Assembly (NCBI GenBank): GCA_965641885.1
Contig: OZ282574.1
Span: 186,001 to 250,000 of the forward strand
From: Pseudophaeobacter sp965641885
GTDB lineage: Bacteria; Pseudomonadota; Alphaproteobacteria; Rhodobacterales; Rhodobacteraceae
DNA: 64,000 nt
Direction of reading: 5' to 3'
Position numbers and translations under genes: made by a program. Shown piece by piece: positions 1 through 8,168 of the stretch. Within the stretch, counting starts at the first letter, position 1. Each line of letters starts with the position of its first letter. The notes under the pieces are model-generated. The model was not told the DNA's origin and did no database searches. It saw nothing but the letters and a program-made list of their open reading frames with translations.

Positions 1-172
1 CGCCGCCGTGGTGGCGGTCCCAAAGCGACCAGAGATTGAAGCGGTTGCGCGAGAACAGCCAGGGCTGGACTGTGCCAAGATCGCTCAGGACATAGTCTAC
101 CCCGTAGGAAAAGGCGTTTTTCAAAGACCCGCGCCGGGCGTGATAGGTATGAGCTTGGATATGGTTCAGCAT
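1..172 (-). CDS. DUF1365 family protein, N-terminal part (cut by window edge)
   Basis: Reading leftwards from an ATG at 170-172 gives 57 residues and runs off the window. The visible part carries the DUF1365 pattern: an early HxYHARR motif, then FSYGVDYVLSDL, then LFSRNRFNLWSLWDRHHGG. The function of DUF1365 is unknown, but the family is usually encoded next to a FAD amine oxidase-like protein and a CFA-type methyltransferase, as here, so a role in membrane-lipid modification is inferred. Start choice: the family begins just before this motif and no other start is near. A promoter-like -10 lies only 7 nt upstream, so the mRNA may have no leader. Confidence 0.85.
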   Translation of the reverse strand, partial: MLNHIQAHTYHARRGSLKNAFSYGVDYVLSDLGTVQPWLFSRNRFNLWSLWDRHHGG

Positions 173-179
173 GATAGTT

Positions 180-209
180 AATATACGTGCGTGCAGGGGG
201 GGTGGATCA
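180..209 (-). promoter_or_regulatory. Candidate RpoE/ChrR-type ECF promoter for DUF1365 gene
   Basis: On the minus strand TGATCC (209-204) is followed after exactly 18 nt by TATATT (185-180). This resembles the singlet-oxygen sigma-E promoters known from Rhodobacter sphaeroides. The expected transcription start (about 172-174) coincides with the ATG, implying a leaderless message. The motif is seen; its recognition by RpoE is inferred. Confidence 0.55.
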
Positions 210-255
210 CTTTTGGCCTGCCGCCCCTGAAGAAAATCTTTTTTGTGTCAAATTG

Positions 256-285
256 TGATCCAACGCAGTGCGCACCGCGTATCCC
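256..285 (+). promoter_or_regulatory. Candidate RpoE/ChrR-type ECF promoter for the FAD/CFA operon
   Basis: TGATCC (256-261), 18 nt, then TATCCC (280-285). Same -35 hexamer and same spacing as the divergent site at 180-209, so the two arms of the cluster look co-regulated. The expected start is near 292, giving a leader of about 20 nt with a GAGG Shine-Dalgarno before the ATG at 314. Confidence 0.5.
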
Positions 286-313
286 TTTTGTAACACGCAA
301 AGACGAGGACCAT

Positions 314-1657
314 ATGTTCGACCACACTCAGGGCGCGCGCAAAAAGATCGCCATTGTCGGTGGCGGTATTTCAGGCCTGTCTGCCGCCTACTACCTGTCG
401 CCCTATCACGATGTGACCCTGTTTGAGGCGGCACCGCAGCTGGGCGGTCATGCGCGCACGGTTATGGCGGGCAAGAACGGCGACCAGCCGGTCGATACGG
501 GCTTTATCGTGTTTAACTATGTGACCTACCCCTTTCTCACCCGTCTGTTTCGCGACCTTGATGTGCCGGTGATCAAAAGCGAGATGAGCTTTGGCGCCAG
601 CATTGATAATGGGCGGCTGGAATACGGGCTCAACAGTCTGCGCGCCATCACGGCGCAAAAAAGCAACCTGCTAAAGCCGCAGTTCTACAAAATGATCGCC
701 GACATTGTGCGGTTTGGCAAACGGGCCGAGGCGGCCGCGCAGGACGATGACAAAACCATAGGTGAGCTGGTCGCAGAGCTGGGCTTGGGCCGCTGGTTCC
801 GGGACAAATACCTGATGCCAATGTGTGGCGCGATCTGGTCGACGCCGGTGGCAGAGGTTGATCAGTTTCCAGCAAAATCGCTGGTACAGTTTTTCCGCAA
901 CCACGCGCTTTTGGCGGGTGGGGGCCAACATCAGTGGTGGACGGTCAAAGGCGGCAGTATTGAATATGTGCGCAGACTTGAGACGGCGCTGATTGCGCGG
1001 GGCTGCAACCTGCACAGGGGCTGCCCGGTGCGTAACATCACGCGGGATGAATTTGCAGTCACTGTTGCGGCAGGCAATGGCCCTGTGGAAACCTTTGACG
1101 AGCTGATCCTCGCCTGCCATTCTGACCAGGCACTTGCGATATTGGGACAGGAAGCAACGCCGCAGGAAGCGGGCGCTCTTGGCTCTATTCGCTATCAGCC
1201 AAACAGGGCGGTTCTGCATTGCGATCCGCGCCATATGCCCAAACGTCGCGACTGCTGGTCAAGCTGGGCCTATCGGTCGCAAGACGGCGACATTGGCGTC
1301 ACCTATTGGATGAACAAGCTGCAAGCCATCCCTGAAAGTGACCCGCTGTTTGTGACGCTGAACCCGACCACCGAGATCTCGGCGCAGTCAATTTATGACA
1401 GCGTCGAATATGCCCATCCGGTTTTTGACAAGGCTGCCCTGAAGGCACAACGGGATATTCGCCAGATGCAGGGTCAAAACCGCACCTGGTTTGCCGGAGC
1501 CTGGAACCGTCATGGATTTCACGAAGATGGCATCGCCAGCGCCATGCGCATCGTGCGGACCCTTAACGAACGCCATCAGATCAAAGGATTGAAAAATGCG
1601 ATTGACCAACAAGGCTCTGAAATCGAATTTCCTGTCGACCTGCGAACGTCTGCGTGA
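314..1657 (+). CDS. FAD-dependent oxidoreductase (amine oxidase-like, NAD(P)-binding Rossmann)
   Basis: 447 residues. A dinucleotide-binding motif VGGGISGLSA lies at residues 15-24, followed by the second-strand acidic residue (TLFEAAP) and HARTV, as in amine-oxidase/phytoene-desaturase-like flavoproteins. The start at 314 is chosen because GAGG lies just upstream and the dinucleotide fold begins immediately. The open frame extends upstream to 191 but that part has no family resemblance. It heads an operon with the CFA-type methyltransferase, whose start overlaps its end by 62 bases. Homologues in this gene order are thought to act with the methyltransferase on unsaturated phospholipid acyl chains (for example desaturation steps in furan fatty acid formation); the exact reaction here is not shown. 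Confidence 0.85.
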   Translation: MFDHTQGARKKIAIVGGGISGLSAAYYLSPYHDVTLFEAAPQLGGHARTVMAGKNGDQPVDTGFIVFNYVTYPFLTRLFRDLDVPVIKSEMSFGASIDNGRLEYGLNSLRAITAQKSNLLKPQFYKMIADIVRFGKRAEAAAQDDDKTIGELVAELGLGRWFRDKYLMPMCGAIWSTPVAEVDQFPAKSLVQFFRNHALLAGGGQHQWWTVKGGSIEYVRRLETALIARGCNLHRGCPVRNITRDEFAVTVAAGNGPVETFDELILACHSDQALAILGQEATPQEAGALGSIRYQPNRAVLHCDPRHMPKRRDCWSSWAYRSQDGDIGVTYWMNKLQAIPESDPLFVTLNPTTEISAQSIYDSVEYAHPVFDKAALKAQRDIRQMQGQNRTWFAGAWNRHGFHEDGIASAMRIVRTLNERHQIKGLKNAIDQQGSEIEFPVDLRTSA

Positions 1658-2753
1658 GGGCCAGCTGACCCTGCGCACTCCTGAAGGGGAGCGGTATCAG
1701 TTTGGCAGTTCGGGACCCGAGGCGGAAATGATCATTCATGACTGGTCCACCGTGTCGGCCCTGGCGGCGCATGGTCAGGTGGGTTTGGGCGAGGCCTATG
1801 TTGAAGGTCTTTGGGACACGCCATCCATTGAGGCTCTTGTGTCCCTGGCGATGCGAAACCGCGACCATCTTGGCGCTTTTGATCAGGCCAGCACCTTTAA
1901 CCGCGCCAAGTTTCGTTTGATTGACAGCCTTGTGCGCGCCAATTCTCGCAGTGGATCGCGCAGGAATATCCGGTCGCACTATGACGTGGGAAACGAGTTC
2001 TATGCCCTGTGGCTGGATGACGGGATGACCTATTCCTCGGGGCTGTTTCATGGTGGTGACGACGATCTGTCACGGGCGCAGACAAACAAGAACGCCCGCG
2101 TTTTGTCCCGTTTGGGGCTTGGGGAGCGCACCCTGGAAATCGGCTGTGGCTGGGGCGGCTTTGCAGAGCAGGCAACGCAGGATGGCCGCAATGTGACTGG
2201 CGTGACCATCTCGCGCAATCAGCACAGCTATGCAACATGCCGCCTTGACGGGCTCGCAGACATTCAACTGCGGGATTACCGCGACATCAATGGATCATTT
2301 GACAACATCGTTTCGATTGAAATGATCGAAGCCGTCGGGCTCCAGTACTGGCCCACCTATTTTTCGGTGCTCAAGCGTAATCTGGCCGAAGGCGGACGTA
2401 TCGTTTTGCAGGCGATTACGGTGCAGGACGAGTTCTTTGACACCTATAAGACCAGCTCGGATTATATCCGGCAGTATGTTTTCCCCGGCGGCATGCTGCT
2501 GTCTGACCGTGTAATCAAGGATCAGGCTCAGGGCGCAGGTCTGCAGGTTCGTGACAGTTTTGCCTTTGGTCAGGACTATGCCAAAACCTGCCGGATCTGG
2601 GCGGAGCGGTTGGTGGCGCAAAAGCATCGGATAGATGTTCTGGGCTATGGAGACGGCTTTTTCCGCAACTGGCAATACTACCTCGAAATCTGTGCGGCCT
2701 CCTTTGCGATTGGCCATACCAATGTGGTGCAGGTGGAGATGGCGCATGCGTAA
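1596..2753 (+). CDS. Cyclopropane-fatty-acyl-phospholipid synthase family methyltransferase
   Basis: 385 residues, the usual length for the family. Around residue 126 is the acyl/SAM region motif SHYDVGNEFY, and around 180-190 the SAM-binding motif EIGCGWGGFA. IEMIEAVG and QAITVQDEFF follow as in CFA synthases. It transfers a methyl or methylene group from SAM to the double bond of phospholipid acyl chains at the inner membrane. AAAGGA precedes the ATG, supporting a start inside the previous gene. Together with the FAD protein and DUF1365 it matches a cluster linked in Rhodobacter to the singlet-oxygen response and modified fatty acids. Whether the product is cyclopropane or a methylated intermediate cannot be told from sequence. 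Confidence 0.92.
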   Translation: MRLTNKALKSNFLSTCERLREGQLTLRTPEGERYQFGSSGPEAEMIIHDWSTVSALAAHGQVGLGEAYVEGLWDTPSIEALVSLAMRNRDHLGAFDQASTFNRAKFRLIDSLVRANSRSGSRRNIRSHYDVGNEFYALWLDDGMTYSSGLFHGGDDDLSRAQTNKNARVLSRLGLGERTLEIGCGWGGFAEQATQDGRNVTGVTISRNQHSYATCRLDGLADIQLRDYRDINGSFDNIVSIEMIEAVGLQYWPTYFSVLKRNLAEGGRIVLQAITVQDEFFDTYKTSSDYIRQYVFPGGMLLSDRVIKDQAQGAGLQVRDSFAFGQDYAKTCRIWAERLVAQKHRIDVLGYGDGFFRNWQYYLEICAASFAIGHTNVVQVEMAHA

Positions 2754-3255
2754 AATGATGTTTGCGCTGGTTGCGATAGCCTTTTCTGGCCTGCTGTTGC
2801 CGGGTGTGGCGCAGGCCTCGACGGTCAAATCCGTCTTGCCGGATGCCCAGTTGCGGGGGGCTGCGACCTTTCGCTTTGTTGGCTTTCCAGTCTATGAGGC
2901 GCAGCTTTTCACCCGCGCGGGGGCGCCGCTGGATTGGGAGGTAGATTTTGGCCTCGAGTTGACCTATCTGCGCAGCCTCACGGGAAACGACCTTATCGAA
3001 GGCACCCTGCGCGAGCTGGAACGCACCGGCGCGGCCCTGCCACCGCGCGCGCAGCTTGAACGTTGCTACAGGGATGTGCGCAAAGGGGACCGTTATGTGG
3101 CAGTGTCAAAGGGGCCTGATGCGATCGGGTTCTGGCTGAACGACACCTTCATCTGCACCCTTAGCCAGCCGCAGATAAAAACCAGTTTCATGGCGATCTT
3201 TCTGGGCGACAATACCCGCTCCAAATCCTTTGCCCGGGCGCTCAGGGGCGAGTGA
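2746..3255 (+). CDS. Chalcone isomerase-like periplasmic protein
   Basis: 169 residues with a signal peptide (RKMM, a hydrophobic stretch, then VAQAS cleavage near residue 23). The mature part resembles the bacterial chalcone isomerase-like domain (LRGAATFRFVGFPVYEAQLF and a C-terminal FLGDNTRSKSF). In bacteria this fold is not tied to flavonoids and probably binds a fatty acid or lipid; that is inference. The ATG at 2746 overlaps the end of the upstream gene by 8 bases, so translation is probably coupled. An upstream in-frame ATG at 2635 would remove the signal peptide position and is rejected. Confidence 0.85.
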   Translation: MRKMMFALVAIAFSGLLLPGVAQASTVKSVLPDAQLRGAATFRFVGFPVYEAQLFTRAGAPLDWEVDFGLELTYLRSLTGNDLIEGTLRELERTGAALPPRAQLERCYRDVRKGDRYVAVSKGPDAIGFWLNDTFICTLSQPQIKTSFMAIFLGDNTRSKSFARALRGE

Positions 3256-4493
3256 TGATCTATCCGCGTGTCAGCCTCTATGCGCTGATGCTGGCTGCGG
3301 CCGGCATCCCTCTCTATATCCATTTGCCACGCTTTGCCTCGGTGCAGCTTGGCATCGGGCTGGGTACGGTTGGCACGGTTCTGCTGGCGATCCGGCTGAT
3401 TGATCTTGTACAGGATCCGGCCATTGGCTGGGCCATTGACCGCTGGCCGCGCGCGCAGAGCTTTTTTGCCCTGAGTGCCGCCGCCGGGTTGGCCATCGGC
3501 TTTCCCATCCTGTTCAATCTGCAGCCGGGGTCTGGCGTGGTGGCGCAGCTTGTGATGACGCTGGTGCTGTTGTTTTCCGCCTACAGCCTTGGGATGATCC
3601 TGTTGTATGGGCGCAGTGCTTCGCTGGCGCAGGATACCAGCCAGGATACCAGCGCGGACGCGCTTATGACATTGGCGGCCTACCGCGAAGGCGGCATGTT
3701 GGCGGGGGTGGTTCTTGTTGCCAGTGCGCCCACGCTCTTTGTGGCGCTGGGGGCGGCGGGGCAGGGCTATCCGGCTTTGGGTTTCTTCCTCGGCGGGCTG
3801 GCGATTGTTGCGGCGCGGCTTACCCGTCCGATCTGGCGCCGCCCCGTGCTGCCGGGAGCGGCGCTGTCGCTCAAGGGGTTGGCGCAGGCAGGCGCGCTGC
3901 GGCTGCTGGGTCTGGCGCTGGTCAACAGCCTGCCTGTCGCCCTCACATCGACCCTGTTTTTGTTCTTTGTCGAAGACCGCCTGATGCTTCCGGGGCAAGC
4001 GGGGCCGCTGTTGATCCTGTTTTTCCTCAGCGCCGGCCTTAGCGTGCCGCTCTGGGCGCAGCTGAGCCGCCATCTGGGGGCGAAGCGGGTGCTTTTGCTT
4101 GCCATGCCGCTGGCGATCCTGGGCTTTGTCGGGGCGGGTTTTCTTGCACCGGGCAATGCCTTTGGCTTTGCGCTGATCTGCCTTGCCTCGGGGGCGGCGC
4201 TGGGCGCGGATATGGTGATCCTGCCCGCGATGTTCTCGGTTGCGCTGACCCGCGCCGGACTGCAGCCCTCATTGGCCTTTGGCATCTGGTCTTTTGCCGG
4301 CAAGCTGGGGCTGGCGCTGGCGGCCTTTGCGGTGCTGCCGGTGCTTGAGAACAGTGGCTTTGTGCCCGGTGCGGACAACAGCGCGGCGGCGCTGTCTGTG
4401 CTTAATATCTCTTACGCCGTTATTCCCTGTCTTTTGAAACTCTGCGCATTGGCTCTTGTCCTGGCGCTTCCTGTCGAGGAGCAAAGCTCATGA
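3255..4493 (+). CDS. MFS transporter (GPH/MelB-like)
   Basis: About 412 residues, almost entirely hydrophobic, with some 12 predicted membrane segments. IRLIDLVQDPAIGWAIDRW near the start is characteristic of the glycoside-pentoside-hexuronide/MFS_2 branch. The substrate is unknown; its place inside a lipid-modification operon argues against a plain sugar carrier. The ATG overlaps the previous stop by one base (TGATG); a GTG three bases earlier is possible. Residues around 126-133 contain a duplicated QDTS caused by an exact 12-bp tandem repeat. Confidence 0.85.
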   Translation: MIYPRVSLYALMLAAAGIPLYIHLPRFASVQLGIGLGTVGTVLLAIRLIDLVQDPAIGWAIDRWPRAQSFFALSAAAGLAIGFPILFNLQPGSGVVAQLVMTLVLLFSAYSLGMILLYGRSASLAQDTSQDTSADALMTLAAYREGGMLAGVVLVASAPTLFVALGAAGQGYPALGFFLGGLAIVAARLTRPIWRRPVLPGAALSLKGLAQAGALRLLGLALVNSLPVALTSTLFLFFVEDRLMLPGQAGPLLILFFLSAGLSVPLWAQLSRHLGAKRVLLLAMPLAILGFVGAGFLAPGNAFGFALICLASGAALGADMVILPAMFSVALTRAGLQPSLAFGIWSFAGKLGLALAAFAVLPVLENSGFVPGADNSAAALSVLNISYAVIPCLLKLCALALVLALPVEEQSS

Positions 4494-5047
4494 AACTTGT
4501 CGCAGCCATCCTGTTTGTCATTGTCGTGCTTGGTGCCGCCCGAAGCTATTTCTTCAGCTTTCGGGCGCAAAGCCCGTCTGACTATGCCCTGACTGGTCCG
4601 CAGTTTGTGCTCAAGACGCATCTATCGGGGGACATCCTGTCAGAGGGCCTGATTTACGGACCAACCGGTAGGGTGACCAATAGCTTTGTCGCCAAAATGG
4701 TTGGCGAGTGGCAGGGCGATGCCGGCACCCTCACGGAAGAGTTCACCTATTCCAACGGCAAGACCCATAGCCGCAAATGGTTCCTGACCATTGGGCCAAA
4801 CGACAGCTTTACGGCCACTGCGGATGATATCGTCGGTGAGGCGCGCGGCGTGGTTTCCGGCTCCACGGTCAAAATGGAGTATCAGATCCTATTGCCAGAG
4901 GCCTCTGGTGGCCATTCTCTGGCGGTGACGGACTGGCTCTACCTGACAGAAAACGGTGTCATCATGAATAAATCAGAGCTGCGCAAATTCGGCCTAAAAG
5001 TGGCCGAGCTGGTCGCGACAATGCGGCCGGATCCTGCTGCGCAATAG
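4490..5047 (+). CDS. DUF3833 family protein
   Basis: 185 residues, one N-terminal hydrophobic anchor or signal (KLVAAILFVIVVLGAARSYFF), then a beta-rich domain typical of DUF3833 (GWxYGPxGRVTNSF-like segment, EEFTYSNGKTHSRKW, YQILLPE, NKSELRKFG). Function unknown; the family recurs next to CFA synthase, chalcone-isomerase-like and FAD genes, so it probably serves the same lipid pathway at the membrane. ATGA overlap with the MFS gene indicates coupling. It is the last gene of the operon. Confidence 0.88.
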   Translation: MKLVAAILFVIVVLGAARSYFFSFRAQSPSDYALTGPQFVLKTHLSGDILSEGLIYGPTGRVTNSFVAKMVGEWQGDAGTLTEEFTYSNGKTHSRKWFLTIGPNDSFTATADDIVGEARGVVSGSTVKMEYQILLPEASGGHSLAVTDWLYLTENGVIMNKSELRKFGLKVAELVATMRPDPAAQ

Positions 5048-5204
5048 GCCTTTTGTCATAGGGAGGTGACCCTGTCACAGGGACCTGTATTTCCCGCCCC
5101 GGCACCGCTGATTTCGCCTGCAGTCCCGTGTCTTGGCCGTCATCGCCTCTTGCCTTATGCTATGCGCCCCGTCACATCATTGTGGCGACAGCAAAGGGAC
5201 GGCG

Positions 5205-6845
5205 ATGACAGAGCAGTTGTTTTTGGTTCTTGGCGGGATCGGCATGTTCCTGATGGGCATGAAGGCGATGACCGAAGCCCTGCGGGAGGCGGCAGGGACG
5301 CGGCTGCAGCAGATCCTGACGCGTTTCACAACCACACCGTTTCGCGGCGTGATGTCCGGGGCCACCACCACTGCGGTGATCCAGTCGTCAAGCGCGACAA
5401 CGGTGATGACAGTGGGCTTTGTCGGGGCTGGTCTGTTGACGATGACGCAGGCGCTTGGGGTGATCTATGGCGCTAATATCGGGACCACGGCAACCGGCTG
5501 GTTGGTGAGCCTTCTGGGCTTTAAGTTAAAGCTGGGCACCCTGTCGATGCTGCTGTTGTTTCCGGCCAGCCTGCTGGACCTTTTGGGCCGGGGCGGCTGG
5601 GCCCGGGCCGGGCGGATGGTGGCGGGCCTGTGCCTGCTGCTTATCGGGCTCGATCTGATGCAGCAGGGGATGCAGGACGTCACCTCGATCCTGCGCCCCG
5701 AGATGCTGCCGCCCAATACCGTTCTGGGGCTGTTGGCGCTGGCTGTGATTGGTGCGGCGCTGACCGTGCTGATGCAAAGCTCTTCGGCGGCAATGGCACT
5801 GGCGCTTGTGATGCTGGAAAGCGGCGCCATCACCCTGACGCAGGCTATTGCCATTGTTGCAGGCATGAATATCGGCACCACCTGCACGGCCCTTCTGGCC
5901 TCGCTGGGTGGGTCGCGCCCCATGCGGCAGACGGCGGTTGCAAACCTGATGTTCAATGTCGCCACCAGCCTGATGGTGGTGCCGGTGTTGTTGTTTGGCA
6001 TTGATGCGCTGCAGCTGGTCGCCGAGCGCACCAGCACCATGACGGCGCTCTTGGTGTTTCACACTGGCTTTAACCTGGTTGGGGCGGCGCTGTTTCTGCC
6101 GCTGACGCCGCAGTTTGCGCAACTCATCAACCGATTGCTGCCTGACCGGCCAAAAGACGCGCTGATCACGCTGGACCGTGCCTTTTTGGCAGACCCCGAA
6201 ATGTCGCTGATTTCGGTTCATGCCGCGCTTGAGACGGTTACAATGCGGACCTATGCGGCCATGGCTGCGGCTCTGCAACTGCCTGCGGACTATCGCGGGG
6301 TGTCGGCGCTTGAACCCTGTCGCACAGCTCTGAAAGAGATCGAGGGTTTTCTGGCGGATATTCGCCTGACGCCGGATCATGCGGCGCAAGAGGCAGAGTA
6401 TTCTGTTCTGCTGCACCAGACGGACCATTTGCTGCGCCTGCTTGAGCGATTGAGCCAGACCGGACGTATTGCCGTGTTGGGAGACGATCCGCTGCTGCGG
6501 CGTCCTGCTGTGATTGCCGGCGCTATTTTGACCCGTCTTCTTAGCCGGCAGGGCGTGGCCAAAGAGCGCCGCCGCTTGCTGCGGCTTGAGCGCTTGGTCG
6601 GCGCGCGAAAGGCCCGTCACCGCCGGGGGCTACTGCTGGGAGAGCATGCGGGGCTTTATGATCTCGGTGAGGTGTTTTCCCACACGGACGCGATGCGGTG
6701 GCTGAACCGCAGTCTGCATCATCTGGAGCGGCTGGAGCACTACCGGGGCCTGAGCCATGCGGCGTTGCCAGCGACCAGGGGGTCTGATGCGCCGAGTGAG
6801 ACGCAACCGGTGGCACCCTTTGCCGAGCCTTCTACAGGGGGCTGA
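5205..6845 (+). CDS. Na+/phosphate cotransporter family protein with PhoU-like C-terminus
   Basis: 546 residues. Two inverted NaPi-II repeats each carry the QSSSA signature that binds phosphate and sodium (VIQSSSATTVM near residue 60, LMQSSSAAMAL near residue 190). About eight membrane segments are followed from about residue 340 by a helical, charged PhoU-like domain. Likely role: sodium-coupled phosphate movement across the inner membrane. Start at 5205 has AAAGGGA 6-12 bases upstream; the longer frame from 5133 is not supported. Transcribed towards leuB. Confidence 0.9.
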   Translation: MTEQLFLVLGGIGMFLMGMKAMTEALREAAGTRLQQILTRFTTTPFRGVMSGATTTAVIQSSSATTVMTVGFVGAGLLTMTQALGVIYGANIGTTATGWLVSLLGFKLKLGTLSMLLLFPASLLDLLGRGGWARAGRMVAGLCLLLIGLDLMQQGMQDVTSILRPEMLPPNTVLGLLALAVIGAALTVLMQSSSAAMALALVMLESGAITLTQAIAIVAGMNIGTTCTALLASLGGSRPMRQTAVANLMFNVATSLMVVPVLLFGIDALQLVAERTSTMTALLVFHTGFNLVGAALFLPLTPQFAQLINRLLPDRPKDALITLDRAFLADPEMSLISVHAALETVTMRTYAAMAAALQLPADYRGVSALEPCRTALKEIEGFLADIRLTPDHAAQEAEYSVLLHQTDHLLRLLERLSQTGRIAVLGDDPLLRRPAVIAGAILTRLLSRQGVAKERRRLLRLERLVGARKARHRRGLLLGEHAGLYDLGEVFSHTDAMRWLNRSLHHLERLEHYRGLSHAALPATRGSDAPSETQPVAPFAEPSTGG

Positions 6846-6928
6846 GTTGCGTCCTGGGACCGAGGCGCCGTCAGGTGGCGGGCAGGGAGCAGGCCGTTTT
6901 GTGTGACCCACAAAAAAGTGTGTAACCC

Positions 6929-6960
6929 ACAAAAAAAGAGGACGTTGCCGCCCTCTTTCT
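6929..6960 (-). terminator. Rho-independent terminator of leuB
   Basis: On the minus strand AAAGAGG, a 10-nt loop and CCTCTTT are followed by a run of T. It lies about 70 bases after the leuB stop. Next to it are two imperfect copies of a GTGTG(T)AACCCACAAAAAA-type unit at about 6900-6937. Confidence 0.7.
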
Positions 6961-7027
6961 CGTGCCCCTGCAGCACACTGCACAGGGCCTTTTTATGCTG
7001 GGTCTCTTTATCTCAGGAGGTCTGAGA

Positions 7028-8131
7028 TTAGAGGCTGTCCTGCAGGGCCGCCACAATGGCGTCGCCCATTTCGCTGGTCGAGATCGGGTTGACGCCGTCT
7101 TCTCCCAGCAGATCCGCTGTGCGGGCACCGTCGGCAAGCACTTTCTCAATGGCGCTTTCAAGGCGGGTGGCCTCGTCGCCCAGATCAAAACTGTAGCGCA
7201 GCGCCATCGCAAAGCTGAGGATACAGGCAATCGGGTTTGCTTTGCCCTGACCGGTGATGTCAGGGGCCGAGCCGTGTACCGGCTCATACATCGCTTTGGG
7301 GCGACCATTTGCCATTGGAGCACCCAGGCTGGCCGAGGGCAGCATACCCAAAGAGCCGGTCAGCATGGCGGCGCAGTCGGACAGGATGTCGCCAAACAGG
7401 TTGTCGGTCAGGATGACGTCAAACTGTTTCGGCGCGCGCACCAGCTGCATGGCACCATTGTCGGCATACATGTGGGTCAGCTCGACTTCTGGGTAGTCTT
7501 TGCCAACCCGGGTGGCTACTTCGCGCCACAGGATGCCGCTCTCCATCACATTGGCCTTCTCCATCGAGCAGACCTTTTTGTTGCGGCGCATTGCCAGCTC
7601 AAAGGCAGAGCGGGCGGCGCGTTCGATCTCGGATTCAGTATAGCGCTGGGTGTTGATGCCGACGCGCTCGTTACCTTCTTCAAAGATGCCGCGGGGCTCG
7701 CCAAAGTACACACCCGATGTCAGCTCACGCAGGATCATGATGTCGAGGCCAGACACGATCTCTTTTTTCAGCGAGGAGAAATCAGCCAATGCGTCAAAAC
7801 ACTGCGCCGGGCGCAGGTTGGCATAGAGGTCCATTTCCTTGCGCAGACGCAGCAAGCCACGCTCTGGCTTGACGCTGAAATCCAGATCATCGTAAGCCGG
7901 TCCGCCAACCGCGCCGAGCAGAACCGCATCGACCTCTTGCGCGCGGGCCATGGTCTCATCCGTCAGCGGCACACCGTGCTTGTCATAGGCGGCACCGCCG
8001 ACCAGATCTTCGCTCACATCGAACTGAATGTCGCGGGCTTCACCAAACCAGGTGATGACTTTACGAACCTCGGCCATGACCTCAGGGCCAATGCCGTCGC
8101 CGGGCAGAATCAGGATCGATGGATTGGACAT
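7028..8131 (-). CDS. leuB: 3-isopropylmalate dehydrogenase
   Basis: 367 residues, full length. It oxidatively decarboxylates (2R,3S)-3-isopropylmalate to 2-oxoisocaproate with NAD in the third step of leucine synthesis. The N-terminal ILPGDGIGPEV, the substrate loop LLRLRKEMDLYANLRPA, metal-binding DNLFGDILSD and the nucleotide site EPVHGSAPDI are all present. GGAGG lies before the ATG. It is separated from leuCD by a LysR gene, an epimerase, an EEP-family gene and a membrane protein gene, all within 7 kb. Confidence 0.97.
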   Translation of the reverse strand: MSNPSILILPGDGIGPEVMAEVRKVITWFGEARDIQFDVSEDLVGGAAYDKHGVPLTDETMARAQEVDAVLLGAVGGPAYDDLDFSVKPERGLLRLRKEMDLYANLRPAQCFDALADFSSLKKEIVSGLDIMILRELTSGVYFGEPRGIFEEGNERVGINTQRYTESEIERAARSAFELAMRRNKKVCSMEKANVMESGILWREVATRVGKDYPEVELTHMYADNGAMQLVRAPKQFDVILTDNLFGDILSDCAAMLTGSLGMLPSASLGAPMANGRPKAMYEPVHGSAPDITGQGKANPIACILSFAMALRYSFDLGDEATRLESAIEKVLADGARTADLLGEDGVNPISTSEMGDAIVAALQDSL

Positions 8132-8168
8132 GCTTGCCTCCTAAAAATTAGCTGAAATTGGCCTACTC

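Noticed and set aside
5048..5204. Hairpin AGGTGACCCTG-tca-CAGGGACCT as terminator
   Set aside because: Imperfect stem with no T tract; could be a chance structure.
6962..8155. 397-codon plus-strand open frame over leuB
   Set aside because: Shadow of leuB; composition is His/Gln/Arg-rich without any domain.
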